DNA of 64,000 bases. It comes from Antennarius striatus (Eukaryota; Chordata; Actinopteri; Lophiiformes; Antennariidae). Below, piece by piece: positions 35,421-46,719 of the stretch. The notes beneath the pieces are model-generated. The model saw nothing but the letters and a program-made list of their open reading frames with translations, did not search any database and was not told where the DNA came from. The translations under genes were made by a program, and so were the position numbers. Location of the stretch: contig NC_090785.1 in NCBI RefSeq assembly GCF_040054535.1, forward strand, positions 10,392,501-10,456,500, written 5' to 3'. The stretch's first letter is position 1. Every line of letters begins with the position of its first letter.

Positions 35421-37529
35421 CCCACCCTGCTGTTACACTACATATTTCAATCCATCATTCATTTTTTGTCAGAATTTTTCATCACCAGTCTACAACAGTT
35501 TGCATTAATTTTCTCTTTACATTAAAGATTAGAGTTCTTATCGGGTGCTCTCATGTGTGGCTGCGTTGTCAGCAAAACACCAACCTATGCTAAATATTTA
35601 CACATATTCACTGTGTGTTTGAGGTAAGCAAACCAAACTATGGTTTTGTTTTTGTACAACATTAGCCTGTATTATTATTCTGAACATCTGCTCTCAAAAT
35701 TAGTGAAATTTAATTTAATTGTAGTTGTACAACCTGATAAATAATAATAACAGTAAAGACTAATTCCTATTAAAGTTTATGGATCTGTTTAAAAAACGTT
35801 ACACACAAACCATATGGATTCTTATGCATTTATAACAGGTGAATTTCACACACCTTGCACCTGATGAAACTTTGGGCTATTATGAAGCAAAACATTTAAG
35901 AAAATAATAAACCACGTTGTTGCTGCGTACATGTAAGTCATTGGTTTTGGTTCCCTGTAATGAAATATATTTAAGCATGTAGGATTGTTGAGCCAGATGC
36001 AATAACTTTATGTGATTGTGATTTCGATGTTGCTTTGGACATTTTTCAAAGAAGCCAAATAAAGAGAAAGATATAACTAGAGAGGGACTTTTCCCTCATG
36101 AAATTAAAAATACAGTCCAGCTGGAACAAAACTTTTCCTGCTGCTGAATAAGCACCTCTGTGTGTGTGGAAACAGAAACTGTGGTAATTCCTGTTAATCC
36201 ACTGGTTGCAGCTCGTCACCAGTGATGGTAAACTCAGTGTTATTACTCATCCGGCTGCGTGGACGTGATTCCGATCAGCTCAGTGGACGTCGTGTTGCTG
36301 TCGGATGTAGTGTCCGTGGGTGCTCACTAGGTGGCAGTGATGAACCACTCACAGCTACACTTCTAGCTTCTCCTATTCTTGATCAAATAAAAAATAAGAC
36401 CAATTTTTTAAACACTACCCATGATTTTGAATTGACAAAGAATAATAAGAACGAGTGAATGAACAACTGATTGAATTAACAAATTAACTTAATTAGATAA
36501 GGATGCTATATTATGAAATAAATTCTAAATCCAACATCACAGACCTGGATAAATATTTTTTACTGATTTAATTCGGAATAAATAGACTTCAAAAACATTT
36601 TTATAACCATGAATGCAGAAGGAATTTCTTTTTAATCATTACAAATTTATTAACTTTTAGTGGTGATGTTGGATAAACAATCACTATGTCTATAACAATA
36701 GTAGCTATTCACTGCAAAATAATGAAATTTCAGTCATTCCATTTATAACTGAGGATTTTCCACCAAAACACAAAAACAGGTAATGAAATAAAAAGCAACT
36801 GACTTCAAGTAAGACAGCAGTTGAGAAATAATGAAAATGCGGTGTTGAACTTCTGAATCTTCTTGAAAAGATTCTTGGTTGGTTAAAGAGGGAAGTTCTG
36901 GTGGGAAAAAAAAGACTCAAGCTAAATTTTATTAATTACTAAATGAGTGGTTGATAATATACCTCCAGGTGTCTAGAGTTCCTCTAGCTTTACAAACCTG
37001 TTGGAGTAGTCGCCAACTTCTACACAACCAACAACAAAGAAATGTATTGTCAGCTCCTGTGCTGCTCTGTATTCATCCTCAATACAGCCAGTCCTCAGTC
37101 GATCAGTGTGATGTGAACAGGACCTCTGGTATTAGTCCTGTCTAAGATACAAGAATTCAGGTCAAATATCAGCAATTATTTAGGTCAGTTTATGTTGTTG
37201 GGTCTTTTGCCTTACTTTACCTCACCAAATTATTAACATACTGTACAATACAATCAACCCCAGTTGACTGGCAAGAAAAAAGGATATACTAAAAATTTGC
37301 TTCCCAGAAAGCGCCTTTAACAGGAAGTTTGATAGAGACAGGGGATGGGGAGGGTTGAGACTGTCAACCAAAGGCTTCCTCTTGTTTTATATATAAGAGG
37401 ATTAAGAGAATTCTCAGTGACAGCCAACAAAGGGTTTAACTCCACGACACTGATTGCACACAAAGGGATTAAAGGTTGGACTGAACTCTCATCAGTATCC
37501 AGTAGGTGTCTGCTGCCCTGCTGCTCAGG

Positions 37530-38594
37530 ATGTCTCAAAGGAAGATGCTCCAACTTTCTGCCGGAGTTCTCCTGTTTCTCCTGCCCTGGTTTGGTGGATT
37601 GGTTTCTGGAGAGCTTAGCTACAACTTCTCTCAGTGTCTTGATTTCTTCTACAAAGAAACTCCACCAAAGGGTTTCCACGCAGCAGGATATCAGTCAATA
37701 TGCCAGCGCTACAAAAACCAGTATCGCTTTGCCAGCCTGTATCACCGTCAGCATCGTGCACCGCTTTACTCAGCATACAGGCTCAGTCCTACAGATGGGA
37801 AGCGGCCCCGTACCTCCTGGATGTATGAACCACAGGTAAACAGGAAAACTGCATGGGGCATTCAAAGGCAGCCAGTATTTTACTGTGATTGTATGAAAGA
37901 ACAGCATTAAGAATATTTAACGAACAAAACATTCCAGTAGCTTCTAAACTGAACTTCTAAACTGTGTCCTTCTCCCTTTGCCATGAAGTTGGTGTTTTCC
38001 CATGCTAGCCCAGAAATGGAACCCTTCCACATTCCAGTGGACCAGAACGTGATTGATAGTCAGGCTGTGCTTCTGGATTACAAAAACTCAAACTACACCA
38101 AAGGCCATCTCAATCCCAGCATGCACCAGGGGACAGAAGAAGACCGTGAGGCCACCTTCACCCTGACAAACATCATCCCTCAGCGAGCAGGTTCCAACTC
38201 GGGCCCCTGGAATCGACTGGAGAACGAGGTGTTGAGAAAATTCAAGGCCTTCTGCAACGGCTCAATGTACGTGATAACCGGAGCCATGCCGTATACGTCT
38301 GGAGCTCGATGGATCAACAACAGAGTGTCTGTTCCTGAGTACATCTGGTCTGCCTACTGCTGCCCGTCCTACAGCACCAGCCTCCCCAAGTCTGTGAAGT
38401 CCTTTTTCCCCTCGTATGCTGCAGTCGGAAGAAATGACCGTGACAGTGGGGAAGAGATTGTGCCTGTTAATGTCAGGATGAAGGCCTCCATGAGGGGCTA
38501 TGATGTGAGGCGGATGTCTGTGGAGACCCTGGAAGGCATCCTGAAGCAGAGGCTGGCCGTGACTATCAGTCTGTTTCAAGGGGAGTGTCAGTAG
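37530..38594 (+). CDS. Secreted ENDOD1-like DNA/RNA non-specific endonuclease
   Basis: There are two coding exons, 37530-37835 and 37989-38594, joined in phase 0, giving 303 residues. The amino end is a signal peptide (MSQRKMLQLSAGVLLFLLPW..., about 28 residues). The body is an endonuclease NS domain: CLDFFYKETPPKGF near residue 40, then ICQRYKNQYRFASLY and the beta-beta-alpha-metal motif TKGHLNPSMHQ (about residue 145). The usual (R/K)GHL-(S/N)P core with its catalytic His is present, and Lys stands where relatives often have Arg. Cysteines at ICQRY, FCNGS and YCCPS suggest disulphides of an exported protein. Fish genomes hold many ENDOD1-domain genes of this two-exon form; their substrates are mostly unproven. 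Exon 2 starts directly after AG at 37987-37988 with a weak pyrimidine tract. A poly(A) signal AATAAA lies at 38706-38711. Confidence 0.85.
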
Positions 38595-38705
38595 CAAAGG
38601 GTGAAAAGGTTTTTTTTTTCTGAAACCAAATCATTAATAACAGAGTTTTTGTGACAACCAAGTGTGTGTTTAACCAGGATAAAATGATGAATTCTTGATC
38701 TCACT

Positions 38706-38711
38706 AATAAA
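38706..38711 (+). terminator. Poly(A) signal of the endod1-like gene
   Basis: AATAAA lies about 110 bases after the TAG stop. Confidence 0.6.
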
Positions 38712-38734
38712 AGCAAACTGAAATGATTTTCCGA

Positions 38735-39570
38735 AGAATAATTATAGTTATATATACAGTTTACACATATAATTACAATTACTGTACTGTATATTTTTAA
38801 AAAAAACAACCTAACCCTGATATCCTTACAAGAAAAACACCTATTTTCTGGTTTGTATTGATGTATGAACCATTGATATTATAGGAGGCGATGATGCTAA
38901 AGCTAATTGCTAGCCTTTATTACAAGCTGCCTTGTGTGACTCGTTTTCATTGAGTTTATGTTGTTGGCGACAACCTGGTTTCCCCAAAAAATTGAAGTAG
39001 AACATTTATAAAAGATATTTTTTCCTATCAGAAAACTATGTAAACAAAAAAGACCTTTAGGTTTGGTGCTGAAATATGGCCATATAATTCACATATTGTT
39101 TTCAGACAGGTCATATTAACAGTTCTTCCATCATCTTAATTAAATGTGGTTGATAAAATCTAAATGTACTTGTAGTTACTTCTATCATTCAGAAGTTGAA
39201 CCCACTTCATATGGTTACGTGTCCTTTTTGGGCATTTTTAAAAAAATTTTTATATGACAGACATATCATTTTATTTCCTCTAACTACATGACTATTGACA
39301 GAACAAAGTGCTTTCGTTTTGGCATTTAGTTTCTTTAAATTGGTGCCCACTGTGACCCACATGCATTGGGGTGAGAAACAGATCTAAAGCTTTTAAGTGC
39401 TGCAGCTGGAGTTCCTGAAGTGAATGTCAGTAAGCAGGAAGTCCGTAGAGAACCGAGGAAGCTGAAAATGCCGATATGTTGAAAGGACACAGACAAATGT
39501 CTTTGTTGAAATCATCTCATTTACCTGCAGATAATTAATCCCTGACAGCCAGAGATTAGACTGAAATTGG
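38735..39570. other. Spacer between convergent endod1-like and zinc-finger gene 1
   Basis: AT-rich and without gene-like frames. The zinc-finger transcript probably ends near 39570, since a minus-strand AATAAA lies at 39588-39583. Confidence 0.5.
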
Positions 39571-39969
39571 TGAATTGAAGTATTTATTTAATGACATGAC
39601 TTTAACACATCCAAATACTGTGTAGTCCATTTTACTGTCAGAAACAAATGAGAGCATTAACCTTGAATTACAGAAAGACTACAATGACTGAAAGTCATAA
39701 ATAAGTACAAGCTTTACATACAGATGAGATTGTGTCAAATTTAGGTCAATGAAGATCTAACCATGATTTCTTTTCTCCTAGAGAAGCACAATGTACACCT
39801 GGTTTTCTGTTAGCTTTGGATCTTTGCCTTGTTTGTGTTCTTATTCAATAGTATGAAAGGCAAAATCAAAATGAGCATCAACCAGTCACATTGACATCCA
39901 AAGTTCTACCACATTCAAAGGGGAGCCTGGTGTTTTACTTCCAGTTCTGTCAGACGTAAAGGGGAGGCT

Positions 39970-42900
39970 CTAAAAACACTGATGGTTTTTCAGCTGCTCC
40001 ACATCACTAAAGCCACTCCCACAGTTGGCGCACTGAAGTGTCATCTTTTCACTGTTGTGTATGAGTTGGTGTCTCTTTAAGTACTCCACGCGACTGAACC
40101 GCTTTCCGCACGCTTCGCAACCGTACGGACGTTCGCCCGTGTGAATCCTCTGGTGCCGTTCCAAGTTCCCCAGGCGGCTGAAGGTGCGTCCGCACTGAGG
40201 GCAGCGGTGCGGCCTCTCGCCCGTGTGCACCAGGTGATGACGCTCCAGCGAACGCGAGTGAGTGAAGCGCTTCCCGCAGATCTCGCAGCAGTGCGGTCGC
40301 TCGGCGGCGCAAGCACACTCGTGGTTCTTAAGCGCCCAAGCGTGGCTGAATGTGTTGCCACAGTGGGCACAAGGGAAAAAGCCATCCTCTGCACCATTGC
40401 TTTGTAGCTGAGAGCCCCCTAGTGGACAGGGGTGTTCCTCCAGCTCGGTGTCGGAGGAGAAGCCTCCTCCACACTGTGTGCAGAAGTGAAGCAGGTCCCC
40501 ACCACTCTCCTCTTCCCCTCCACTCTTTTCAACGCTACCTGGCTCGGATAAGGGTGGTATGAGCTCCGACTTTCCCTCGTCCACCGCATCCTCCCCAGTC
40601 ACGACCGAGTCGCTCTCTCTCAGCTTCTTTGACCAGCTTAACCTCAGCTCCACTCCGGCCCTCATATTGTCTTTTGACCTCCCTTGCCCCATCTGGTCTT
40701 CTCTCTGCAGGGTGGGCGGCTGAGAGTCTCGCTCTCCATCCTGCTCCATTCCATCAAGGCCGATGTATTTGGGGGCCATGCTTATCTTAGAACCTCGAAC
40801 CGCCTCGGAGTCAGGGCTGACTGGCTGGGAAGCCGTCATGGCAGCCTGCTCCCGGCCTCTCTCGGCCCTCAAAGCAGATTCCAAACCCCTCAGCTCATCC
40901 ATGGTCATTCCTCCTGCAGATGGCTCTGCTGAGCCCACCTCCCAGTCCTCCTCCTCCTCCTCCTCTTTCTCTGCTGGTTGAACATTTAGAGAACTGTCCG
41001 TCAAGTCTCCTGAGAAGACAGCGAGCACGGAAGAAAGATGTGACAGAGAGAGAGAGCAGGCATTAACAATCTGAACACATCTCTAACTTCACCCCCTTAA
41101 ACTGCTGTGCCCTCATTACCTTCGCTTGGAGTCCTGGAGCCGGTGTGGAGGTTCTTGCTGGGTGGTCGAATCTTTAAAGCCTCTTTGATTAGGTGAAGAG
41201 ATGCTGGTTGATAGCCCTCAGTTTGAGCAAACTGTTACGAGAACCAATCACACATAACTCTTAATGTAACAAGTTAAGGTCGTTCCAACTATAGATGTTT
41301 ATACACCTAAGAAGTAAGCCACGGGATTGGTTATATTTATTTTCACTTATTAGCCATAAATGAAACCTTGACATTACTTTGTTGGGAGGCCAATAGCAGA
41401 TCCATGTTTGCTTTGAATATTCAAATGCAGAAGAGGAGTGGATCTGTGCCGTGCCACTAGGAATAGCAAACAGCTTTTCACCTCTGCCATAATTCTGACT
41501 AGCTAAAAGCATGCTCTACTAGAGCTGCAGAGAGCCTCACTCATCTAAAGCTAAATACCAAATCAATGGCTCTTCCTTTATCCACTACATTTCTGAAAGT
41601 GGTTTGATGACTGAACACCAGTAAAACTCTTTCTTTTTCTGTTTGCGTTCTTTTCTATTCTGTATGAAGCTGCTGAGCAGAGAAGGGATGCTGTGCCACT
41701 TTCTCCTCCTACTCCTCCTCTTCCTCTGAGAAAGCCCATCTCCCTCACCTCCTCTTTGATGTTGGCCGTCTCCTCCCCCTCAACGCTGAGGCAGCCCTCC
41801 CCTTCCTTGTCCTCCTCCATCCCTCCCTCGTGCTCTTCATCCTCAGGGAACTGGATGAGGTACATCTCCCTGGCCTCCTTCCCACTCCTTCCAACTGCCA
41901 TTCTCCCCACAGCTCCTCCGCCTCCTCCCTCTCCTCCGACACCACTGCCACCTCCTCCTTCCTCCCACACACCTCCAGGCCAGCCTTTGCCATAAGCTGC
42001 TGCTGGGCCTTTCTTTGACTTTCCTCCTGTGGAGAAGAAAGGTGGGAAGGAGGTGAGAGAGAATGAAGAGTGTAAAGAAGGGGCAGGACAGACGTGAGAC
42101 ATGAGGAGACGAGGAAGACAGAATGAAATATGGTAGGGGTGAGTGGGAGGAGATGATTAGGAGGTCAGAGCAGAGATGAAGGAGACGGGGGCGGGCATAC
42201 GGGAGATGAGAAGGAGGTTAGGAGCAGCAGAGCGTATAAGGAGTAGTTGGGAGGATGGGGGAAGGGACAGGAAAAGGAGCAGAGAGGAGGAGCAGCGGCC
42301 ATGATGAACGAGTGAGGAGGGAGGAGGGGAGGGTTGCAGAAAGACAGACGAGAGATGAGAGGGAGGCAAACGGAAGAGGGATAAGTGGAGTTGGTAGGGC
42401 TCAACAGGAAGAGGAAGAGGAGGATGAGAGGGAGGACATGTTGAAGGAGAAAGAATGATGTACACGTGACAACAGGAGAGACAGAAGAGAAATGGAAGTG
42501 GAGGGGAAGAGTGTAATTACAGTGATGGTGGAGAGGAGTGGGAGAGGAGGAGGTGGGGAGAGTGTGAGTGTACAATGTGATGGAGGAGAGAACAGAGCAA
42601 AAGGAGGTGGGGGCAGGGAGAGAGAGGGAGGGAGGAGGCGAGGGCGTGAAGGAGAGAGGAGCAGGAAGGGGAGGAGGTAGAATTGGAGAGAGACGAGAAG
42701 GAGGCGAGAGGGGGGGAGACGCAAGACAGGAAGGGAGGGAGGGAGACAGTGTGCAATAGCACAGAGGAGTGGGAGGGACAGAATGCAGCGGAGAGATAGA
42801 GAGGAGAGGGGGAGGTGAAGGACAGAGGGAGAGAACATGAAGAGGAGGCGGAGGAGGAAGGGAGCGAAGGGAGGAGGGAGGGAGAGCTCAGCTCTTGCCA

Positions 42901-43402
42901 GATGGTTTCCAACAAAACAAGTGCGTTTTCACATAAGCCCTGAATGCACGCTAAGAACCTTATTTCTAAATGCAATCACGCAAAATATGTTTTCAAAGTT
43001 TCTAATAGTAAAAGCAGCTTTTTATATGTGATGTAAACTAAAACTGATGTGAACCTGATTGTTTTGCTTGGAAAGGCTATCCTAAAATGACAGCAAATAC
43101 TCACTGGCCGCTTCATATTTTCGTTTGTGCCTCCCTCCAGCCCCTTCCTCCGACAGCCCGGCGGTGCGGCGGTGGGATGCCCAGCCCATGCCGTACTTGC
43201 GTTCGGTTCTCAGCTTGTTCTCAGTGAGCCTGAGCCGTAGTTTGAGAGCCTCGTTCTCCCTTCTGTTGAGGGACAGCTCCACCAGGTAATCGTTCACCGT
43301 CTCCTGGAAGAGTTTGGTGATCTCACAGACCGAGGCTCGGATCAAGCTGTCCATGACAGCCGTCAGATGAGTCTCGAACGTGGACACCGACTCCTCCATC
43401 AT
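39970..43402 (-). CDS. C2H2 zinc-finger protein 1 (fish-type amino-terminal helix)
   Basis: Minus-strand exons 43402-43105, 42026-41749, 41231-41120 and 41009-39970 total 1728 nt, 575 residues. Start [13 protein letters not shown] is fixed by an upstream in-frame stop in the same exon. Residues 9-65 form an amphipathic helix ([18 protein letters not shown]...). Exon 2 encodes a Gly/Glu-rich tract and ends ANIKEE, a psi-K-x-E sumoylation-type motif. The last exon is acidic, then has six finger-like units. Three are canonical C2H2 ([63 protein letters not shown]) with TGERP linkers. Three, at each side (CTQCGGGF...[12 protein letters not shown]...[12 protein letters not shown]...NHQC), end His-x-Cys. 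It is predicted to be a nuclear DNA-binding factor with unknown targets. Two similar genes lie at 48.7-51.6 and 53.9-55.9 kb. A noncoding first exon likely starts near 44095. Confidence 0.85.
42040..42890. repeat. Long polypurine tract
   Basis: About 850 bases of plus strand are almost pure A/G (GGAGGA, GAGAGA, GGGAGG units), including many perfect mirror stretches. It lies in the first coding intron of zinc-finger gene 1, right beside the exon that encodes the Gly/Glu-rich segment. Confidence 0.85.
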
Positions 43403-44098
43403 GTTGGGCGACAGGTTCAGACCTGACGATGTTTCAATAACAATTTGGCTTTAGCGAGGACACGTGTCACGATCACAAGTAACACACAACAGTTTCCCCA
43501 AAGTTTCAGAGTTGTTAGATGTCACCTATTTAAACGTGCAATTTCTAAAAACGTAATATCAGCCTGTTTTTTCCAAATCAGCTTGAAGCTACAAAATCTT
43601 AATATCTACAGGACTGATCAGATCCAGTGGATCCAATCTGCACAGAAACATTTGAGCGTTCTATCTGTTACCACTTCAAATAACAATACTTTCGGTTAAT
43701 GCCAAAAGTGCGGAAGCGATACTATATTCAAACACATCAATTCATGCCCTACAACTCGTTATATTGTTGAAATTATTTTAAATAAACATGATAAACAGTC
43801 AGTGTTCCGGTGGGAGCGGAGCAGCAATGCCTCCGTAGCGGCGGAAAGTGGTCGTGCTAGCTGCTTGGCTAATTTGGTTTTCGTATACGCACCGTTTTTT
43901 AGAAGGATATCCAGATGAATAAGTTGGAAGTAAAACTGAGACCGATGTTGCAAGTTCACAGTTGGCGTGTAAGCTTGTCCTGTAATTGTAAACACAGAAT
44001 CTCCACGACAAAGGAAAGCGCCATCCAACTTCTGCCTTTTCTCCCTCAGCTACTGTTTCTCGTCGCCTCCTTCTGCTCTCGATGATGCTTGAGAGCAA

Positions 44099-44110
44099 TG
44101 CGCATGCGCA
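44099..44110. promoter_or_regulatory. NRF1 palindrome in the zinc-finger 1/mif divergent promoter
   Basis: TGCGCATGCGCA is a perfect NRF1 site on both strands. It lies between the presumed start of zinc-finger gene 1 (-, near 44095) and mif (+, coding start 44461). Confidence 0.6.
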
Positions 44111-44339
44111 CTACCGTAATTACCCCAGACACAAGAGTTGCCGCACCCTGAAAATACATTTGGAATTTATTGAACATTTCTTTGTAATGTTGTATCTGTA
44201 TTTGTAGTTATATTTATTGAGAAAACAATGAAATAAAAAATGTAAAAATAAATAAATAAGTGTACTTCGACATATCTCTGCATGGTTTAGCATGCAATAA
44301 ATCATCTCCCACCGATAGAGGCGCTGTGGATTTAATAAA

Positions 44340-44394
44340 TGACGTCACTGTCTAAAAGAATCACTCGATAAATGCTCCATGAGAGACTTCCGGT
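44340..44394 (+). promoter_or_regulatory. mif: CRE and ETS sites of the mif core promoter
   Basis: A full palindromic cAMP response element TGACGTCA lies at 44340-44347. ACTTCCGGT, a consensus ETS site read on the minus strand, lies at 44386-44394. Both are within 125 bases of the mif start codon. The human MIF promoter is known to depend on a CRE, so this fits. Confidence 0.55.
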
Positions 44395-44460
44395 ATATCT
44401 TGACAGGCTCTGAAGTCTTGGCCCAGTTCGACCAGCAAGAAGAAAATATAAAAGGAGAAC

Positions 44461-46170
44461 ATGCCGATGTTTGTAGTGAACACGAATGTGGCCAAAAGCG
44501 ATGTGCCGTCGGCTCTGCTGTCCGAGGCCTCTGAAGAGCTGGCCAAACATATGGGCAAACCACCGCAGGTAGGACGGAGGCAAGCTCCGTTATGTCCCCC
44601 TGGGTCTGTGAGATCCCACTACTAATCCACACGTGTTTTTCACATATGAATGAGCATGACATGAAATGTTATAATCTAGTAGTAAAATGCTGAATGAGGC
44701 ATATTGCCCTGCATTTTTATTTGTCATTCCGAATCAGACGTGGAGTTAATGTAGCCACAAGAGGAGTTATGCAATCGCAGATGTGCTGATGTTCGTAGAG
44801 AGCGTGGGTAAATGATTAATCACTTCACCACGACCACAGTTGAATGCAAATCTTAAACGTGTTACCGACCAATGTCACGGTTGTTCACTGTGGTATGTTG
44901 ATGTGAAAGTGACGTAATGAAATGACAATTGAAGTTGAGGCAATTTCTTTTCCCTGCAATTATTTTAAAATAAAAATGTATGGGTTTTTTTTTTAGCTTC
45001 ATACTCCAGTAAGGGTGTTAAGTTTTGTATTAGTTTGAATTTGAATGTTTAAATTCTCCAGAAAAATCACCAGGATGATGAATACTCATCCTCCCACAAC
45101 ATCAGATCTACATCCATTGTATCAACCCAGAATCAGGATAGACATACTTTCTGCTGCGCCTCAGAAGCAGATTCTGACTGACCATCACAATACAGTATAT
45201 CTATAATAAACCCGCACATGCCAATAGAAAAAGGTTATTTAAGACTTGATGGATGTAAAACTCAGAAACTGTACACTAGTTTCACAGTTTTTGGAGGAGG
45301 ATGACATCACAGTTCTTAGCCCGTCAGCAGTGAACACAGATCCAAATCCCACTGAAAAAGGGATGGTTGAGTGAGCAAACGTGACAGCATTACCTTCCTC
45401 CACAGTTTCAGCAGCAACTCATGACAGCTCTAACATGGACTGTCATCCCACATGATGACATCATCTGGAGGTGGTGCCAGTTCATGGGAAGGAGGATAAC
45501 TGCTGTATCAGTGTACATGATGGTGTAAACTGTTGTTCACTCCATTGAGTCAGTGAAAAATGTATGGTGCTTACGTTTTTTTGCTTTTTGTTTTTGTTCC
45601 ACATCCTTGATTAAAGATGAACTTAAAGCATTACATGGAGAACAAAACGTCATTCTTGTACAAAACAGGTCCCGGGTTTGATTCCATGTCTGTGTGGGTT
45701 CTCTGCGGGCTGTCCGGCTCACCACAAAAATAGATAATTCAGTAAAACAAAAAAACAGTCCAACAAAAATCAAGCATACATACAGCCTGAGCTACCAGTA
45801 AGTGGGAATGAAAAGCATGCTGAATTTGGGCGACAATAATGGGCAGAGGGTACTTGCGGTTACAGCTCACACAGTTGAGAACCCTAATTTCAGGACTTCT
45901 AAAACCAAAGCCGAACAACAAGAAAATTTTGACTTGTGTCCAGCTGAGTGATCCACTCTGGGTGTTGACTGATATGTGGTTTGTGTCTCTTGCAGTATAT
46001 TGCTGTGCATATCAGCCCGGACCAAATGATGATGTTTGGAGGAAAGAAAGACCCGTGTGCTCTCTGTTATCTCTATAGCATTGGCAAGATCGGCCCTGTT
46101 GAAAACAAGCGATATGCTAAACTGCTGTGTGACCTGCTCAACAAACACCTGGGCATCTCTCCTGACAGGT

Positions 46171-46259
<89 letters not shown>

Positions 46260-46410
46260 CAATTAGTGCTACATATGATTTAATAGATAAACAGGCTGAT
46301 TGAAATACACAGTCTCATTAACTTTTTTGTCTTTGTATTTCAGGATTTATATTAACTTTATGGACATGGATCGTGCTAATGTGGCCTGGAACAACAATAC
46401 CTTTGGTTGA
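44461..46410 (+). CDS. mif: Macrophage migration inhibitory factor
   Basis: Exons 44461-44568 (108 nt), 45996-46168 (173) and 46344-46410 (67) reproduce the standard three-exon MIF gene and give 115 codons. The protein starts [20 protein letters not shown]; Pro2, exposed after Met removal, is the catalytic base of the tautomerase. Lys33-equivalent lies in [15 protein letters not shown]. The CALC redox motif ([10 protein letters not shown]) is intact, and the end is [11 protein letters not shown] as in vertebrate MIF (not DDT). MIF is a secreted trimeric cytokine with keto-enol tautomerase activity; it lacks a signal peptide, as here. The first intron is 1.4 kb. A compound promoter with CRE and ETS sites precedes it, and a possible poly(A) signal AATAAA lies at 46714-46719. 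The gene sits between two zinc-finger genes of one family. Confidence 0.97.
45660..45725. mobile_element. Short SINE-like core fragment
   Basis: CCGGGTTTGATTCCATGTCT, then GTGTGGGTTCTCTGCGGG, resembles the common fish repeat core with a box-B-like start. It is too short and diverged to classify. It lies in mif intron 1. Confidence 0.35.
46175..46258. repeat. (CA)n microsatellite at the mif exon 2 donor
   Basis: About 42 CA units begin six bases after the donor GTAGCA at 46169, so intron 2 consists largely of this array. Confidence 0.97.
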
Positions 46411-46719
46411 TTTTAAATCAAATTGCTGAGACGTATGATTATTCCATGTTTTCTTCCTTGTTCAACTCAAGGAAAAATCTGAGGAGAAAACACACCTGAT
46501 AATCCATTTAAAAATACTGTTTGACTGTCTTAGAAGCACTTACAAGGACCATTAACATTGTACTGATCTTTTTTAATTAAAATGCAATGAATTAAACTGT
46601 GTAGACTACAAATTAATTTGTTTTCTTGCCTGAAAGACTCAACATTAGCTTAGCTAAGAAAATTGTTCAACATTACTATGGGGATTTTACACAGTAGATA
46701 TGTTTATCTCATAAATAAA

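Larger units (their letters stand above)
33400..37500. other. Intergenic region between divergent TRIM and endod1-like genes
   Basis: The first 200 bases hold the TRIM 5' region, with a T22 run at 33451-33472. The rest is AT-rich. It contains a (CA)n array at 35143-35247 and a SINE-like fragment at 35310-35420. No gene can be supported. Confidence 0.45.

Noticed and set aside
42165-42975. Several Ser/Leu/Pro-rich frames on the minus strand and Arg/Gly/Glu-rich frames on the plus strand
   Set aside because: These are open because the polypurine tract lacks stop codons on either strand; they have no splice sites or domains.
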